Source: Polychytrium aggregatum (lineage: Eukaryota; Chytridiomycota; Chytridiomycetes; Polychytriales). Taken from it: a DNA stretch of 64,000 nt. Both the position numbers and the translations under genes were made by a program. Position 1 is the first letter of the stretch. Every line of letters starts with the position of its first letter. Shown in pieces: positions 32,579 through 45,003 of this stretch. The stretch spans positions 87,543 through 151,542 of the forward strand of contig NW_026516314.1 of NCBI RefSeq assembly GCF_025602895.1. The letters are read 5' to 3'. Under the pieces are notes generated by a model, which worked only from the letters and a program-made list of their open reading frames with translations, ran no database searches and was not told the origin of the DNA.

Positions 32579-33452
32579 GGCGGCGCATGATGCGTCCGGC
32601 CATACACTCGCCCGGCTGAAACCAAGACTGGCTATTCAGACACTCCGTGGGAACTGTCTTGACACGGAGGCCGCCAAAGGCACCGAGTGCCAAAAATCAG
32701 GGACGGAGCAGGACTGACCAATGCTGCAAATACATACTGCAACCACGATGCAACAACCTAGAATCCTCGATGTAGGTGCCCGGCGATCCCCGATGCGGCC
32801 AGCGGGAAATGCGGGGGTCTTTCTTGGCGATGGGAACGTCTTCCTTCCGTCGCCAGTGATTCCCCAGACGGAGGAGCTGTCTCCCCGGCTGCCCCTCGCC
32901 GTCCTCTGGCTGGCCAAGGCACTCCCCAGCGACCCCCCTCGCCTTCCCCGGACCTGTCTGCCCGTTCCCGTCCGTTCCCGCCTGGCGGCCGCCCTGTCTG
33001 CGGGTCCGGGCACATGGCCTTGGTGATTTCCCCCAAGTCGCCCGCGACACAGCCGTGCCACAGCCGTGCCACACCTTGCTGCCCACCAGCCTCCCCCCGC
33101 CCTTCCGGCCTTGTTTTCACAGCAGGAAAGTCGCGGGTCTGTCCCAGACTTCCTTAATTAGCAGGGTAGGTTGCTTCCCGCGGGAGCCTGCTAACCTGGG
33201 GAAGCAGGGATCTGCTGTGAAAAAAATTCCCCCCCCCCTTTTCATCACGGGCGCTGGCCTGCATCCAATCCTGCGCAACCTGGCTCATCGATGCTTGGCA
33301 TATATATATGTTGCTATCCGCCGCAGCTGCCCTCGGTATCCATTCTCTGCACCCCCCGCCTCCACAGCGTTCGTCCGCCTTCCCCATCAGCGTTGCGTAC
33401 CTCTGCATCTGCATTTCTCCATCCTCACTCGTGTCTGCCATTCGCTGTCATC
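32579..33452. promoter_or_regulatory. Upstream region of PQ-loop gene 1 with TATA-like element
   Basis: No gene is supported; several minus frames are GC-rich shadows. A TATA-like ATATATATATG lies at about 33300-33310, some 145 bp upstream of the ATG at 33453. GCCGTGCCACA is duplicated at about 33051-33072. Confidence 0.5.
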
Positions 33453-34858
33453 ATGGTCGAGTTGTCTGATTTCCTTGGCGTGTTCTCCATCCTCTGCTGG
33501 GTCGTTGTCATTGCCCCGTAAGTAGTGCTGGACCAGCCCGGCCCCTTGGCTGTGGTCGTGGCCGTCTCGACCCTGCATGCCCATGTGTCTCTGCCGCCTT
33601 GCCTGTCGGCGTGTCGTGTGAATCTGCATGTCGTTTGCCTGTCTGCAACCCATGAGTGCCCTACACGCCATGGGTGTGTTGCGTCTAAAGACTCTGTCTA
33701 TCGCTATCGTTACTTACAACATGCACCTCCGACCATGCTTTTGGCGCTCGTCCGAACATTCCAACCCATCCACTCGACCCGTCATCTGGACCCACCTTCT
33801 CGATCCCATCTCCTTGATTCCCACACATCCGCCTCCGTGAACGCCACCGTCCCCACCACCCTGTCCCTCGAACCACACAGCCAAGTGGTCGTCAACTACC
33901 GCCGCAAATCCGGCGAGGGCGTGTCGGAGATCCTGCTATTCATGTGGCTGCTTGCCGACTTGTTCTCGCTCGTGGGATCCGTCCTCAACAATCTCTTCTA
34001 CACCGTCATCCTGCTGGCCATCTACCACCTCGTCACGGACTCGATCCTGACCTTCCAGCTGTTCTTCTACCGGTACCGCAACCGACGCCTGAACCCTGCT
34101 CAGAACGGGCTCGCCGCCTCGGACCTCGAAAAGTCCAAGCCCGATACCTCGTCGTCTGCGCTCGTGGACCATGAGGTCGAGGGCTCGGAAGAACACTCGG
34201 ACCCCAAGACCAGCGACTCGGACCTCGTCGAAGAGCCCCGCGCTGCCTCCGGCATGCCCACCCGGATGCTGGTCTGGACGGGCCTTCTGGCCCTCAACTT
34301 TGCCATGCATTCGTATTCCGCCCAGAGCAGCCTGTCGGCATCCTCGGGCTTCTCGGGTCGAGTCTTTGCGGTCGATGCGGACACGAGTGCCAGCTCGGTC
34401 TCCGGGCCCACCTGGCAAAGCATTGTGGCCGATGTCACGGGCTACATATCGGCAGCTCTCTATCGTGAGTACCAGCCGATTGTCTGTTGTCCTGCCCCGT
34501 CTTGCCCCTCCTTACCCTGGTCTGCACGGCCTGCACGGTCTGCATGGTGCAGAGCCTTGGTGGCCATACCGCTTACCTTTGCTTCTCTCTGTCCCATCCC
34601 GCCATTGTAGTCCTCTCCCGTGTTCCTCAAATCGTCAAAAACTACCGAAACAAGTCATGCCAGGGACTATCGATCCTCATGTTTGTCTTCTCCGTCCTCG
34701 GCAACGGCACCTATGGCGCCTCCATCATTTGCTACTCGACCGAGTCGTCCTATCTCATCAAAAATGCCCCCTGGATCCTCGGCGCAATCGCCACCCTCCT
34801 GCTGGACTTTGTCATCTTTGCCCAGTTCTACATCTATCGCGCCAGCCCCAGTGCCTAG
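33453..34858 (+). CDS. PQ-loop vacuolar/lysosomal amino-acid transporter (Ypq/PQLC2 type), copy 1
   Basis: Three exons: 33453-33517, 33881-34464 and 34611-34858 (897 nt, 298 aa). Two PQ-loop repeats are present: IAPQVVVNYRRKSGEGVS in the first helix hairpin and SRVPQIVKNYRNKSCQGLS in the second. They are separated by a long acidic cytosolic loop (about residues 100-180). Seven helices are predictable, for example LCWVVVIAP, SEILLFMWLLADLFSLVGSV and LGAIATLLLDFVIFAQFYIY. Family members (yeast Ypq1-3, PQLC2) export cationic amino acids from the vacuole or lysosome. Both introns sit at the same codon and phase as in the gene at 37.3 kb, showing that the two are tandem duplicates. Confidence 0.9.
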
Positions 34859-35390
34859 GCAGCAATCCCAGTCGCTGTCCTTGTCCTGGTCTGGTCCTGG
34901 TCTGGTCCTGGTCTGGTCCTGGCCATCCGAATTGCGCCGCCGGCATAGTCTCGCCGTGGCAGTAATACGACCTGCCCAAAGCGTTTGCCGGCCCAGGCCA
35001 TCGTCCTCCCCGATGCACTCGGCTCTCAGTGCCACGACCGCGATGGAGCCTGCATACCCGAAACACCCTCCTCTGGCATGTTTGCTCAACTCGAGCCCCT
35101 TGGCTTGACTGAGCGACCGGCTCGACGACAGAGCTTAGCCGCAGAGCTCCAACTTCTATCCAAGTTTTGTTCCTTTCTATGGCACCCTGGCTGACACTTG
35201 GAGGCTCTCTTGCGCTGCTACGGCCGCGCCGGATCCCCGGGCCATCTTGCATTCTATGCCACCCATGTAAACACTGTACTTTTCTACTGGACTCGATAGC
35301 GTCCCATCCCGAATCAAATATAGCTTGTTGGCAAGCAAAATCCGAGTCCTGCATATCAGCGCAGGTGGGGCGAGGGAAGGCTGTAGAGTC
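34859..35390. other. 3' flank of PQ-loop gene 1 with a 12-bp repeat
   Basis: No gene is supported. A TGGTCCTGGTC-type tandem repeat (about four units, 34885-34922) lies just after the stop codon. Confidence 0.6.
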
Positions 35391-35746
35391 AGTCCGGAAA
35401 GAAACGGGACAGTCCTTCTCTGGCATCAGCGATGCAAGTCTGCTGATCTGTAAGCTCCAGTGGGCAAGCCGTGCAATTGTTTCTCGTCCTGGTTGGCAAT
35501 CTCTTTGTGTGGTGCATTCACTCGATGTGGGAGTGTGATGCACTTACTCGACCCTCTGGACAGTTCCATGGTGCATCGATATCAATATACTCGGCCTTCT
35601 CGAGTCGCTTGGCTTCCCGGCACTGTGAGCACACCTGGAGATCGAGTCGCTTGAATCGCCGTGGCTGGCTGGTGCCTTTCGCTTGCGGGGAGCCATCTGG
35701 GCGAGAAAGCGTCCTTGATTCAGATCCAGAAACACATCACTGAATG
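35391..35746 (-). mobile_element. Fanzor-derived element with internal deletions, copy E
   Basis: Minus strand. It starts with a module shared with copy F (GTTTCTGGATCTGAATCAAG), followed by ATGGCTCCCCGCAAG encoding MAPRKRKAP, a probable nuclear-localisation start. It then jumps directly to GGCGATTCAAGCGACTCGAT (found at 45346 in F) and again to AGGTGTGCTCAC plus AAGCCAAGCGACTCGAGAAG (45614 in F). Two internal deletions relative to F are therefore visible at the base level. The right end is GGACTGTCCCGTTTCTTTCC (read on minus, about 35416-35397), the same terminus as copies A and B. No functional protein is possible. Confidence 0.75.
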
Positions 35747-37310
35747 GTCATAGCCAGCGCGCGATGCGTTGGGTGACAGCATTCAACAACGACCAAAATC
35801 CGGAGTCTCCCATTTGTATTGGACATACATATGTATGTGTCCACTGCCAACACCGAGACCAGACCAGGCACGCGAGATGCAACTGATGGGACGCGTCGCA
35901 CAAGATGATCAGTTGCGATGCCCGCGTCCAGGGCAGATATATTTCAAGACCACGGCCCAAGACTCCAGGCGGATGCGAACGCAACATCTGCTCGCGGTGC
36001 GCTGGCATCTCAATACGCCTGTCCTGTCGGTGGCATCTGACACTCGCCCTCCCCTGATGCCAATCGATACCAAGCCCGACATGCTCACCACAAGCCGCTG
36101 AACGCTGTATGCGTCAAGTCCGCTCTCTGGTCGAGTTGCGACCTGGCCGGCAACACCAACAAGAGCAGCTGGATGGACAACATATCGTCTCGGTGCTTGT
36201 CGTCGTCGGCAATCAGCACCACGATCGCCGACCAACGGCCGCCCGCCCGATCTCGCAGCAACACATCGATCCCCTATCGATTCCCCATCGATGCCACATC
36301 CATCCGCATCATCGTGCGTGCATCCGCATCCGCATCCGCAGCAGCAACGGAGTCGCCGGCATCGGATCCCGCACGCACGCCGGGACGGCATCGTGCTCGG
36401 CGCACATCATTGGACGGCAGGAGATCGGGCAGCAAGCTTTTCGTTTGGCCGAACGGGATTGCGATGCGGGAAGGGCAGCCTTGCGACATCACACATCTTT
36501 GCTGCCGCTCAACCGTCGTCGCCCAACAATTTTTTTTTCCTCCTCCCGCCGACCAACACCTCCACCCAAGCACCCGACACCATGCGAAATCGTCGTGGTC
36601 TTTTTTTTTCTCAAGCCTTGTCGGATCAGCTGTCCTTGTCCTCAAGCTCCACCCCTCGGCCGCGCTGCCGGCGCCTTTGCTGCATGTATCCCTGCGCAGC
36701 AGCCCATGTCCTCGCCGCTCAGCAGACACCGGTCCTGGCCAGGACAGCAAGGCCCATCTCACCCGGCGGCCTTGCCAGAAAGCGATTGAATCGGGACTCT
36801 ACACCGGACGCAGCACGGAGACGACATCGACTCGGGCGTGGGAATCACATCGTCAGCAGGAACGGTGCGCCCGTCCGCATTGCAGTTGCGACACCAAGTC
36901 GCCAGCCCGACAAGCGATGCGCACACCATGCGCACAACGCAAGCACTTGCACGAGCGAGCTGCTCCAATCGCGGACTGGTCGTTCCTGGCCCTTCCCACC
37001 TTGCCATTTATGGCACATGTTGGGGGCTCAACATCGGCACCTGCGTCCTCCCTGCCAATGCGTCGTGCCGCTGAGGGGGGGGTGGAAGGGTGACAGACAA
37101 ACCTTTGCGCCCTGCCCGGGTGGGTTCCCGCACGCGCCAGCCCAACTTCTCTGGGTATATATCGGCCCAATTCCCTCGTCAGATCGGTGTCTCCAGTGCC
37201 AGCCTTTGCTCTTCCAAGTTTGAGCATCCACTCCTCCAGAGATCTGCTCAGTTTTTGTCACCCGTCTCCCCGACCCGCGCTTGTCATTCCCACCGCACCA
37301 TATCGCCGAC
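35747..37310. promoter_or_regulatory. Intergenic region and promoter of PQ-loop gene 2
   Basis: Long plus frames (36173-37093, 36291-37223) and their minus counterparts have no domains, biased Arg/Ser/His composition and overlap one another in three frames, so I treat them as GC-rich chance frames. A TATA-like GGGTATATATCGG at about 37148-37160 lies some 155 bp upstream of the ATG at 37311, matching the position in copy 1. Confidence 0.5.
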
Positions 37311-38657
37311 ATGGTTCAGCTCTCGGAAATCATGGGCTTCTGTTCCATCGGTTGCTGGATCGTTGTGATTGCTCCGTAAGTTGTCGGCACTCAGTAGCGC
37401 TTGTCAATCAGGGGTTGATGGACTTTGCGCCTCCTGAGTCACTCGTGGCGCAAGTCCGGGCTGAGTGAGATTACGATCCAGTCCCAAATGCGGCTGGGCG
37501 GTAGACAGGAGAAGCTCTCGCCGATTCGCACAGCCCGGGATGCATTCCATTCATCCGTTCTCACGCCTCCTCGGCCCTCTCCATGCACTGCATACTGCAT
37601 ATGCACACACAGCCAGCTCGTCGTCAACTACAGACGCAAGTCCGGCGAAGGACTGTCGCTGACGTTCCTGCTGCTGTGGCTCTTTGCCGATCTGTTCTCC
37701 CTGACCGGCGCCATCCTCAACAACCTCTTCTACTCCGTCATCCTGCTGGCGGCCTACTATACCTTGATCGACTTGATCCTGATGGCCCAGTGGTACTACT
37801 ACCGCTCGGATCTCTTCAAGCGCTCCCGTCGCCACCGCCATCGTCGAGCCAGCGTTGCCAAGCACCTGGATCCCGAGCACGGCTTGGGCTGCAGTGCCGC
37901 AGACACCAGTTCTGGTGACCGCAAGCTGGCTGACGAGACCAAGACCAAGACTGCTGTACCTGGTGCGGCTGCCATCGACGACAGAGACGACGCCATTACC
38001 CTGGTCGATGAAAAGCCCAATCCCGTCAAGTCGACTGCCCAATCGGCCGGGCGGATGCTCCTGCTGATGGGCCTGGTGGCCGTGAATGTCTACGGCATGT
38101 CCGCTGTCTCGGCTGTCTCGGTCAGCTCCGCGACGGGCTTCTCTGGACGGGTCTTTGCTGCAGAGTCCGCGCCAGCGCCTGCTCAGACGGAGCACCTGAT
38201 TGGCGACATCATGGGATACGTTTCCGCCGTGCTGTATGGTGAGTGGTTGCTCGATCCCCGTCTCTTGAATGAAAGCGGGCCCATTGGCTGCTCTTGCCCG
38301 CATGTCGCTGTTGCGCACGTCCTGGTCTCTCTGCATATCCAGCAACTGTGGACTGCTGCATCGACCGTCCGACTGTGACTGACGTGACTCGCCCGGCTCT
38401 CTCCAGTCTCTTCGCGTGTCCCGCAGATCGCCAAGAACTTCAGAGAGCGCTCCTGCGAGGGTTTGTCGGCCCTGATGTTTGTCTTCACCGTCTGCGGCAA
38501 CCTGACGTACTGTGCGTCTATCCTGTGCTACTCGATTGAGCCTGAGTATCTTGTCAAGAACACCCCTTGGCTGCTCGGAGCCCTGGGCACGCTGCTGCTC
38601 GACTTTATCATCTTTGCACAGTTCTACATGTATCGGCCAAAGAAAGCGCAAGCGTGA
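37311..38657 (+). CDS. PQ-loop vacuolar/lysosomal amino-acid transporter (Ypq/PQLC2 type), copy 2
   Basis: Three exons: 37311-37375, 37613-38238 and 38407-38657 (942 nt, 313 aa). It has the same architecture as the gene at 33.5 kb: IAPQLVVNYRRKSGEGLS and SRVPQIAKNFRERSCEGLS are the two PQ motifs, joined by a long charged loop (about residues 100-190) with a SATGFSGRVFA motif also found in copy 1 (SASSGFSGRVFA). It ends IIFAQFYMYRPKKAQA. Expected role: export of basic amino acids from the vacuole. The loop is the most diverged part, which may point to different regulation of the two copies. Confidence 0.9.
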
Positions 38658-39252
38658 GCAGGCACTGCCGCACCTGCGCTTTGATTCATGGGATGTACAA
38701 CATCTCTGCAGCATATCGTGTGCCATCATTTCCACTGCCCCCCGCGCACTATTCCCCCTCACACAGTCTGCTGTTACCATGTTTCCATTTGTATGTCAAG
38801 TTGCTCGACACCATAGCTGTCGTCATGTTCGCACTGTTGTCTCAGTCTTAGCTGGGTCTCGTTGTTTGAAGATTGCCTTTGCTTTGTTTTGCATTATATG
38901 GGTACTAGCACATCGACTCGGACCGCCCGGATTGCGGAGTGCCCTCAGAGTCCGTGCCCCATCCCAAGCATATTCATCGGAATACACTTTCCACACGCAC
39001 ATAGTCGGCCCTCTAGTTCCGCGCCTTTATCGCACATATTTGAATGGCAGCCATTTGTGCCCTTGGCTTGTGGCGTTCTGCCATTGAGACCACTGTGACA
39101 AGTTGGGGGTACTTCGTCGCTTATTCACGTTCAGACGAGGACGGCCGACACCCTGGGGTGCCAGAGCCCCCCGTGCCGGCTCAGACACATTCCAAGCGAG
39201 CGAGCTACCAGAGCCATCGGCATCAACCGCAACAGGCCTGCACACTCCATGC
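38658..39252. other. Intergenic between convergent genes, no gene seen
   Basis: 3' flanks of PQ-loop gene 2 (plus) and BMS1 (minus). Only short frames without domains. Confidence 0.55.
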
Positions 39253-42200
39253 TCAATCGTCCGATGATCGGGCTTTCTTGCCGCGGCCGCCACTCTCTGC
39301 AAGGCTCTCTCGCGCGCGCTTCTTTCCCTCGGCTCTAAAGAACTCCTTCTTCTTCTCTTTGAGCTTGGCATCACCGATCTTGTCCTCCCGAGCTTGCTTC
39401 TTTTGATGCTCGGCACGCCTCTCCGCCGCCTTTTCTTTCCGCTTCTTGGTTTTCTCGTGCTGGAGGGTGTTGATCTGCTGCATCAGCGTAAACACCTTCT
39501 TCTCGTCTGCATCCATGACAACGGCTCGGCGTTGCAGCAGCCCGGGTCGCTTCTGTTTGGCCAGGAGCTTGGGTTTGCTGGCGAACGGGAGCTCCGCCTG
39601 CAGACTCTTGGAGATCTTGAGCGGGTTGAACTTGCGAGCGACTCGCTCGATGGGCTGTGCCGATCCACAGCGTTAGTAAAACGCCATGTTAACACAGCAT
39701 AAGCGAATGGGAGATGGAAGCCAGCTCCCTCTCGACCAAGGCATAGCGAACCTTATAAAACGAATCGGTGTTCTTGGGTGTGGCAACGTTGAGGTCCCGA
39801 CGAAGCTGGCCCGTTGTTCTCGCACCTGTCCACTCGCTCTTTGACGACAGCAGGAGCGATGTCACAGGGGTGTAGAAGCGCTTGGGTTTGACAGGATACC
39901 AGGCCCGCAAGAATACGATGTCTGATTTGGAGACGAAGAAACCAGTCGTTAGTCGGCAGTTCCGCGGCACGCTTAACGAACATCACGAACATCACGAGCA
40001 CCACGAGCACCACGAGCACCACGAGCGCTGGCATACCGCTCTTCAGGATCTTGTCTTCGAACGTGGCTCGGAAACAGCCCTCTGGATTCTGTGGATGGAC
40101 GGCAGTGTCAGTAGCAACCCAAAATTGTGATTGTGGGGACAGATCAATGCGCATCGGAGACGGATATCCATGTTTGTCCCCGCCCAGGCCATTGCATTGC
40201 TCCCTGAGATACACGCAGCATGGAACCCGGCACTTGGAGCACTTACGCCGACGTGCTTCTTGACCTGTCCACGGATGCCGCTGACAGTTCGGATCTTGGC
40301 TCCCTCAAACTTGGCCACCTCGAGAGCAGACGTGAACATGTCCTTGATGAAGGCGGTGTTCTTGAAGATCTTGAAGGGCGTGCCCGTCAGCTTGAGTTTC
40401 TTGACGACCTCGGTCGATTGGTTGATATCCACAACGACGCCGGTTGAGCTCACGCGGAAGGAGCTCTGGTTGATGTGATGAGCATGGAATGCGCGTGAGC
40501 GAGGCAGCGGCATCCAGACCGTCTCTGCAACGGATCTTGCATGTTTTCTTCAGGATTATACGCTCCTCCCTTTCTTCCCAACTTACGCTGACTTCCGAGA
40601 CGGACTGGAATGTGCAGAAACCGGTGTTTGGGGGTGTGACGGGCCCTATGAGTACAAAGCGCGGATCGGTACAGGCACGGATCACATGAGGATATGGTGG
40701 TATGCGGTCAGAAATTAGTCATCAGCAATCCCTGTGCATCCGACCAGTGCTCCCACGGTGGGCGGCTCGGCCATCTCGAGTCCATCCAACACCGTGTGAT
40801 TGCCACGCTTACGGCAAGCCCGTACCGTAGAACGTCGCTATACAGTGCATATGCTCTGGCGTGTACTTGAGCATTCGATTGCGTGTGTTGTTTTCGTTGA
40901 GCGAGAAAACTGGAATACTCTGGAATCGACGCCAGCCCATCGAGAAAATGAGGGGATCGTTGTTCTTGAGGACTTTTTTGTACCATCGGTGTCGCTTCAG
41001 GCGAACCTGTAGTGAACGACCAAGGACGGCATCAGCTACCCACTCAAAATCCACACTTCAGGAGCCACGCTTACGCAGCGGGCACGAGTGCGTATCGGAT
41101 CGTCTCGGGATTGGCGATAGTATGAAGCTACAGCAGCAACAGAAGCAGCAGCAAAAGCAATAGCTGTTGTAGCTGTGGCAGTGAGCTAGACACTCACTTG
41201 GATAAAGCCAAAAGACTCTTCCGACGGAAGCAGTCCTCCGATGACGACCGGGAACGCCGGATCAAAGTTCTGAATAAACTCCATCGGCATGTTTTCAAGC
41301 ACAATGCGGACGTACATGCCCGATCGGTATCCCTCGACCTTGGCTCGAGTGACCGGGTCGTCGTCCTCAAACTCCAGTCGGTTGATTTCCTGCTGCTTGT
41401 TCATCTCTTCCTTCATGCGATCAAAGACGTTCTTGCTCTCCTCTTCGTCCGACTCATTATCGTACTCGGCATCGAATCGTCTCTTCAGCTCATCCTTCTT
41501 AATCGCCAGCTCGCGCGCCTCATCTTCAGGCGTGAGAGTCTTGGGGGCTTCGGCGCTCGTCTCGTCGGTCTCGTGCTTCTCGCCGGTCTCGAGATCCTCA
41601 AAGTCTCCGTAAACTTCTTCATCTTCGTCGCCCTCGGCATCTTTGGCATCGGCAGCATCACGCGCAGCTTGGGCTGCAGCAGCAATCGTTCCCGTGATGA
41701 ATCGCATCTTGATGGAGTTCAGCGTCTGTTATGGCACAACAAAGGCTTGCAGATCAGATCAATGCATTGACACGGTGCCTGTGGTCGTGCCATTTGGGAG
41801 GGAGGGCAGTACTCAAGCGCACGGTCCATCCACTTCATCCAGGATCGCTGCACCCTTGTTCGGGTGAGACAGCCCCCAAGTCAAACTCCCGCGGCTGCAC
41901 ACAAACCTCGTCATCGGCCCATTCATCCAAATCCTGGGTTTTGATTTCTGTCTTGGATGTGTCGACGCTGGCCATGGTACCTGTGTGGTTTGCCTTGACT
42001 TTTTTGACTGTGAAAAGGTTTCCTTCCTCCGAGTCGCCGTTGGCATCGTCGTCATCGCCGTTGGCATCGCTGTTGCCAAAGACGTCATAGTCTCCGTAGA
42101 CGAGATCCATCAGGCTGATTTTTCGGTTTTTCAAAAACGCAGCGGCAGCCTTGTCAGCAAGACCCTCCTTCCACCGCAGACCGCCGTCGAGATCCTCTTG

Positions 42201-44232
42201 AAGCTCGTCTTGATCGTCGCGTTCCTCGTTCTCATCTTCACTCTCATCCAGCGGATCGGATTTTCGTCGTGGAGCAAACTCGTCGCCGAGATCACTGTCG
42301 CTGTCAGCGTATGCAACGTCATCGTGGTGAGCGGACTCTTCGCCCATCATGGCCAGCCGCTTGCCTACACGGCGTCGAACGCGGCCGTTGACTTCGACCT
42401 CCTCGTCCTCATCCTCGTCATCTTCATCGTCGTCATCCTCTTGGTCGTCGTCATCCTCATCCTCATCTTCATCCCCAAGCTCAGACCCCAGGTCGCTTTG
42501 ATCCTCGTCATCGTCTTCATCATCATCATCATCATCGTCATCGCCATCCTCATCAGCACCTTCGTCGTTGGCAGATACAGCGCGGCGCCGAGTCCGTCCT
42601 GATGCATCAACCTCGATGACTTCCCTCAGGTTACTGGCACTGATGGGGGCGGATGATTTGAAGATACGCATTTCGCTCGACTGCATCTTGTCTGCCAGCG
42701 TGTCTGTCGTGTCCTGTAGGTTCATGACCATCTTCTCGCCTTCACCCTGGTCCTCGTCATTGTCTTCGCCATCGGCCTTTTTGGTGAATGTTCCGGGCAC
42801 CTGGATATACACGGCATCCTTGTCGTAAAGAATACCGCCAACATCCGCCATCGGCGCATAGAGGAGCTTTTGCTTATCGTCGAGCCGTCGCTTGACTTTG
42901 TCGGGAAGAGGACACGGGTCGGCGAGCATGCTCACGTCGGCAATCGTGAAATCGCCGGCGCCTGGGATGTGGACTTTCATGTTGGACTTGAGGTTGGTTC
43001 CGCGCAGGAAGCCGTACAGCGAGACGGTGCGATCGCACTTGGGATTGCTCTCGATCAGCTCGGGGTCGGTCAGATCCTCGACACGGTCGGCAAGGCAGTA
43101 CGGATGCGAGTTTCGCCAGACAAGCGGCCGGAACTTCATGACGGAGATGAAGCGCGACAGATTGAGCACCTCGGTTTTCGGGTACTTGCCGTTGATCAGG
43201 CCAGAGAGATAGAAGAGCTTGGCACCCTGGTAGATCTCGGTCCAGAAACGGTGCTTGAGTCTCTTCTTGGTCTTGCGCAGCGCTTTGTTGTCCTTGAACT
43301 TGTCCAGATGCGTCAGGACGCCCATGACCTTCGGGAAGCCGTGGATCTGCAGGATATTGAGAAACTCGAACGTCTCCATCTCAAAGCCAAAGCTGGCGTC
43401 GATGAGCAGCAGCACCAAATCGGCGACCTTGCCGATGTCGATCATGCTGTTCAGGTCGTTGTTGCATTCCATGAACGTAATCCGACGCTTCTTGCCGCTG
43501 ATCACGGTGATGGGGCCTTTGATTTCGTTCAGGTTGTGCTTGGTGTATCTCTTGACCAGCGATCGAATCAGGGTTGTCTTGCCGCACTAAATGCCATCCG
43601 AACGCAGGTCAGCTCGGCGCATTCACAACCAGGGCCAGGACAGCACTCCGGCAGCGACTAAGACCAAGCTCGGTGCTGGCGGGACAGGCGCTGCTGCGGC
43701 ACACCAGCGACGTTGCTGGCAGAGATGGGGATGGGAATTCGACTGCTTACCCCAGGTGGCCCGACCACAGCCACAATAATCGGAGGCGGCTCGATGGGTG
43801 TCCGGTCCACAAGCGGGACATGCATGCGCTTCTCTCCAATGTCGGCATTGCGACGGGCGCTCTTCTGGGCACGATTGCGGGCTGAAAAGGTGAATGCCTG
43901 CAGCATAGGTGTGGTCAGAGCAAAGCCAGAACCGGGGGTAAGGAATCAGGGCTAGAGCCGGGCCAACACGTTTCGCAGACCGGCATGGTATCGCATCGAA
44001 TCGCCCCATATATGCCATATTGCCGAGCGGCGATGGCTCTGTCGGCGCGCCAGTCTGCGTCGGCCGCCCCATCACACAGCCGAATGATACATGGCCAGGA
44101 CCGCCGGCCACGAGCCATCCGGGACCGTACTTTTGGGTTGTTCTTGGCCTGGTTCTTGGTATGCCGGCTCTTTTTCTCGGCCTTACGCCCGGCCTGCCGG
44201 GGCCGATGTGATCTGTTTGCCTTGTCTTCCAT
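39253..44232 (-). CDS. BMS1: Ribosome biogenesis GTPase BMS1
   Basis: Ten exons on the minus strand: 44232-44131, 43897-43751, 43586-41907, 41725-41198, 41006-40826, 40645-40587, 40465-40247, 40088-40037, 39921-39752 and 39654-39253. They sum to 3540 nt (1179 aa), almost the length of yeast Bms1. [21 protein letters not shown] leads into the P-loop split by intron 2 ([14 protein letters not shown]). [39 protein letters not shown] and GVLTHLDKF follow. The middle has a very acidic Asp/Glu tract (about 42240-42560). The C-terminal half is typical ([55 protein letters not shown]-like [11 protein letters not shown]). BMS1 works with RCL1 in the SSU processome during 18S rRNA maturation in the nucleolus. 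Confidence 0.96.
39974..40026 (+). repeat. CACGAGCAC-type simple repeat in a BMS1 intron
   Basis: Degenerate 9-bp units (CATCACGAA, then CACGAGCAC) lie in the intron between BMS1 exons 8 and 9. Confidence 0.8.
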
Positions 44233-45003
44233 GGCTGCGTGTGTCTGCAGCTGCAGACAGGAAAGGAGTGTGGTGCGATGTGGTGTGGTGTGTCTGTGGC
44301 TAGCTGGCGAGCTGGCTGGCTGGCAGGTTGGGTTGGGTAGGGTCGTTGAGTTGGCTGGGTTGGATCGCTGGGTTGGCTGGGTTGGGTCGTTGGATGCTGC
44401 TGGCCCCACCAAAAAAAATTCGCAGCCGGGTGCGCAGACCTGGCCAGCAACAACAAAAAAACAAAATGAAATCACTCAATGAGGCCAGCGGCTGCCGACA
44501 AGGGGGCAGCGCGATCAAGCACGGGACTCGTGTGGCTTGCGTGGCTTGGCGCGGCGAATCCGGGAGCGCTGGTCATGTGATGAATCACGTGTAAACCGTG
44601 TGCCACAGAAGCCGGCCCGTGCCACACAGCCGTTGCGCACTGCCACCAACAACCCTGGGTCAACTCCCACGATCAATTGTTTCCTGCCCCTCGAGGTTGC
44701 TCATCTCGAATATGAAGACACGCTGTAGACCAAGATGCAGCAAAAGTTGGAATCCGGCCATGGTCGGTTGACGGCATTTGGTATCACCTTGAGCCGATTG
44801 ACGGTGGTGGTGGGCGATTGGTGTGGAGGAATGACCAATTGTATCATTGTTGGAAGCTCCACTCCGATTGCGGACAAGAACCACCACCATCTGAATCTCT
44901 CTGGTTGGAAACCTAGTCAAGCGTGGCTGTGTGTCAGTGAGATGACATGATCGTTTGGCTATCAGGCAAGACTCACCTTGACAAGATGTCTTCCCACGAC
45001 TGA
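44233..45003. other. BMS1 promoter side and left flank of the Fanzor fragment
   Basis: 44290-44400 is GTTGG/GCTGG-rich (GGTTGGCTGGGTTGG units). The plus frame 44735-44950 and the minus frame 44660-45106 have no recognisable domain. I looked for a RuvC-I motif of the Fanzor gene here and did not find one. Confidence 0.5.

Noticed and set aside
36173-37223. Two overlapping frames of about 300 aa on the plus strand
   Set aside because: They overlap in different frames, have skewed Arg/Ser/His composition and no domain, and lie in the GC-rich promoter side of PQ-loop gene 2.
37551-38780. 409-aa minus frame
   Set aside because: Shadow of PQ-loop gene 2; the plus strand has both PQ motifs and correct introns.
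41985-42602. 205-aa plus frame full of Val/Ile/Leu that looks like a membrane protein
   Set aside because: It is the antisense of the Asp/Glu tract of BMS1; GAC/GAT/GAG codons read backwards give hydrophobic residues.
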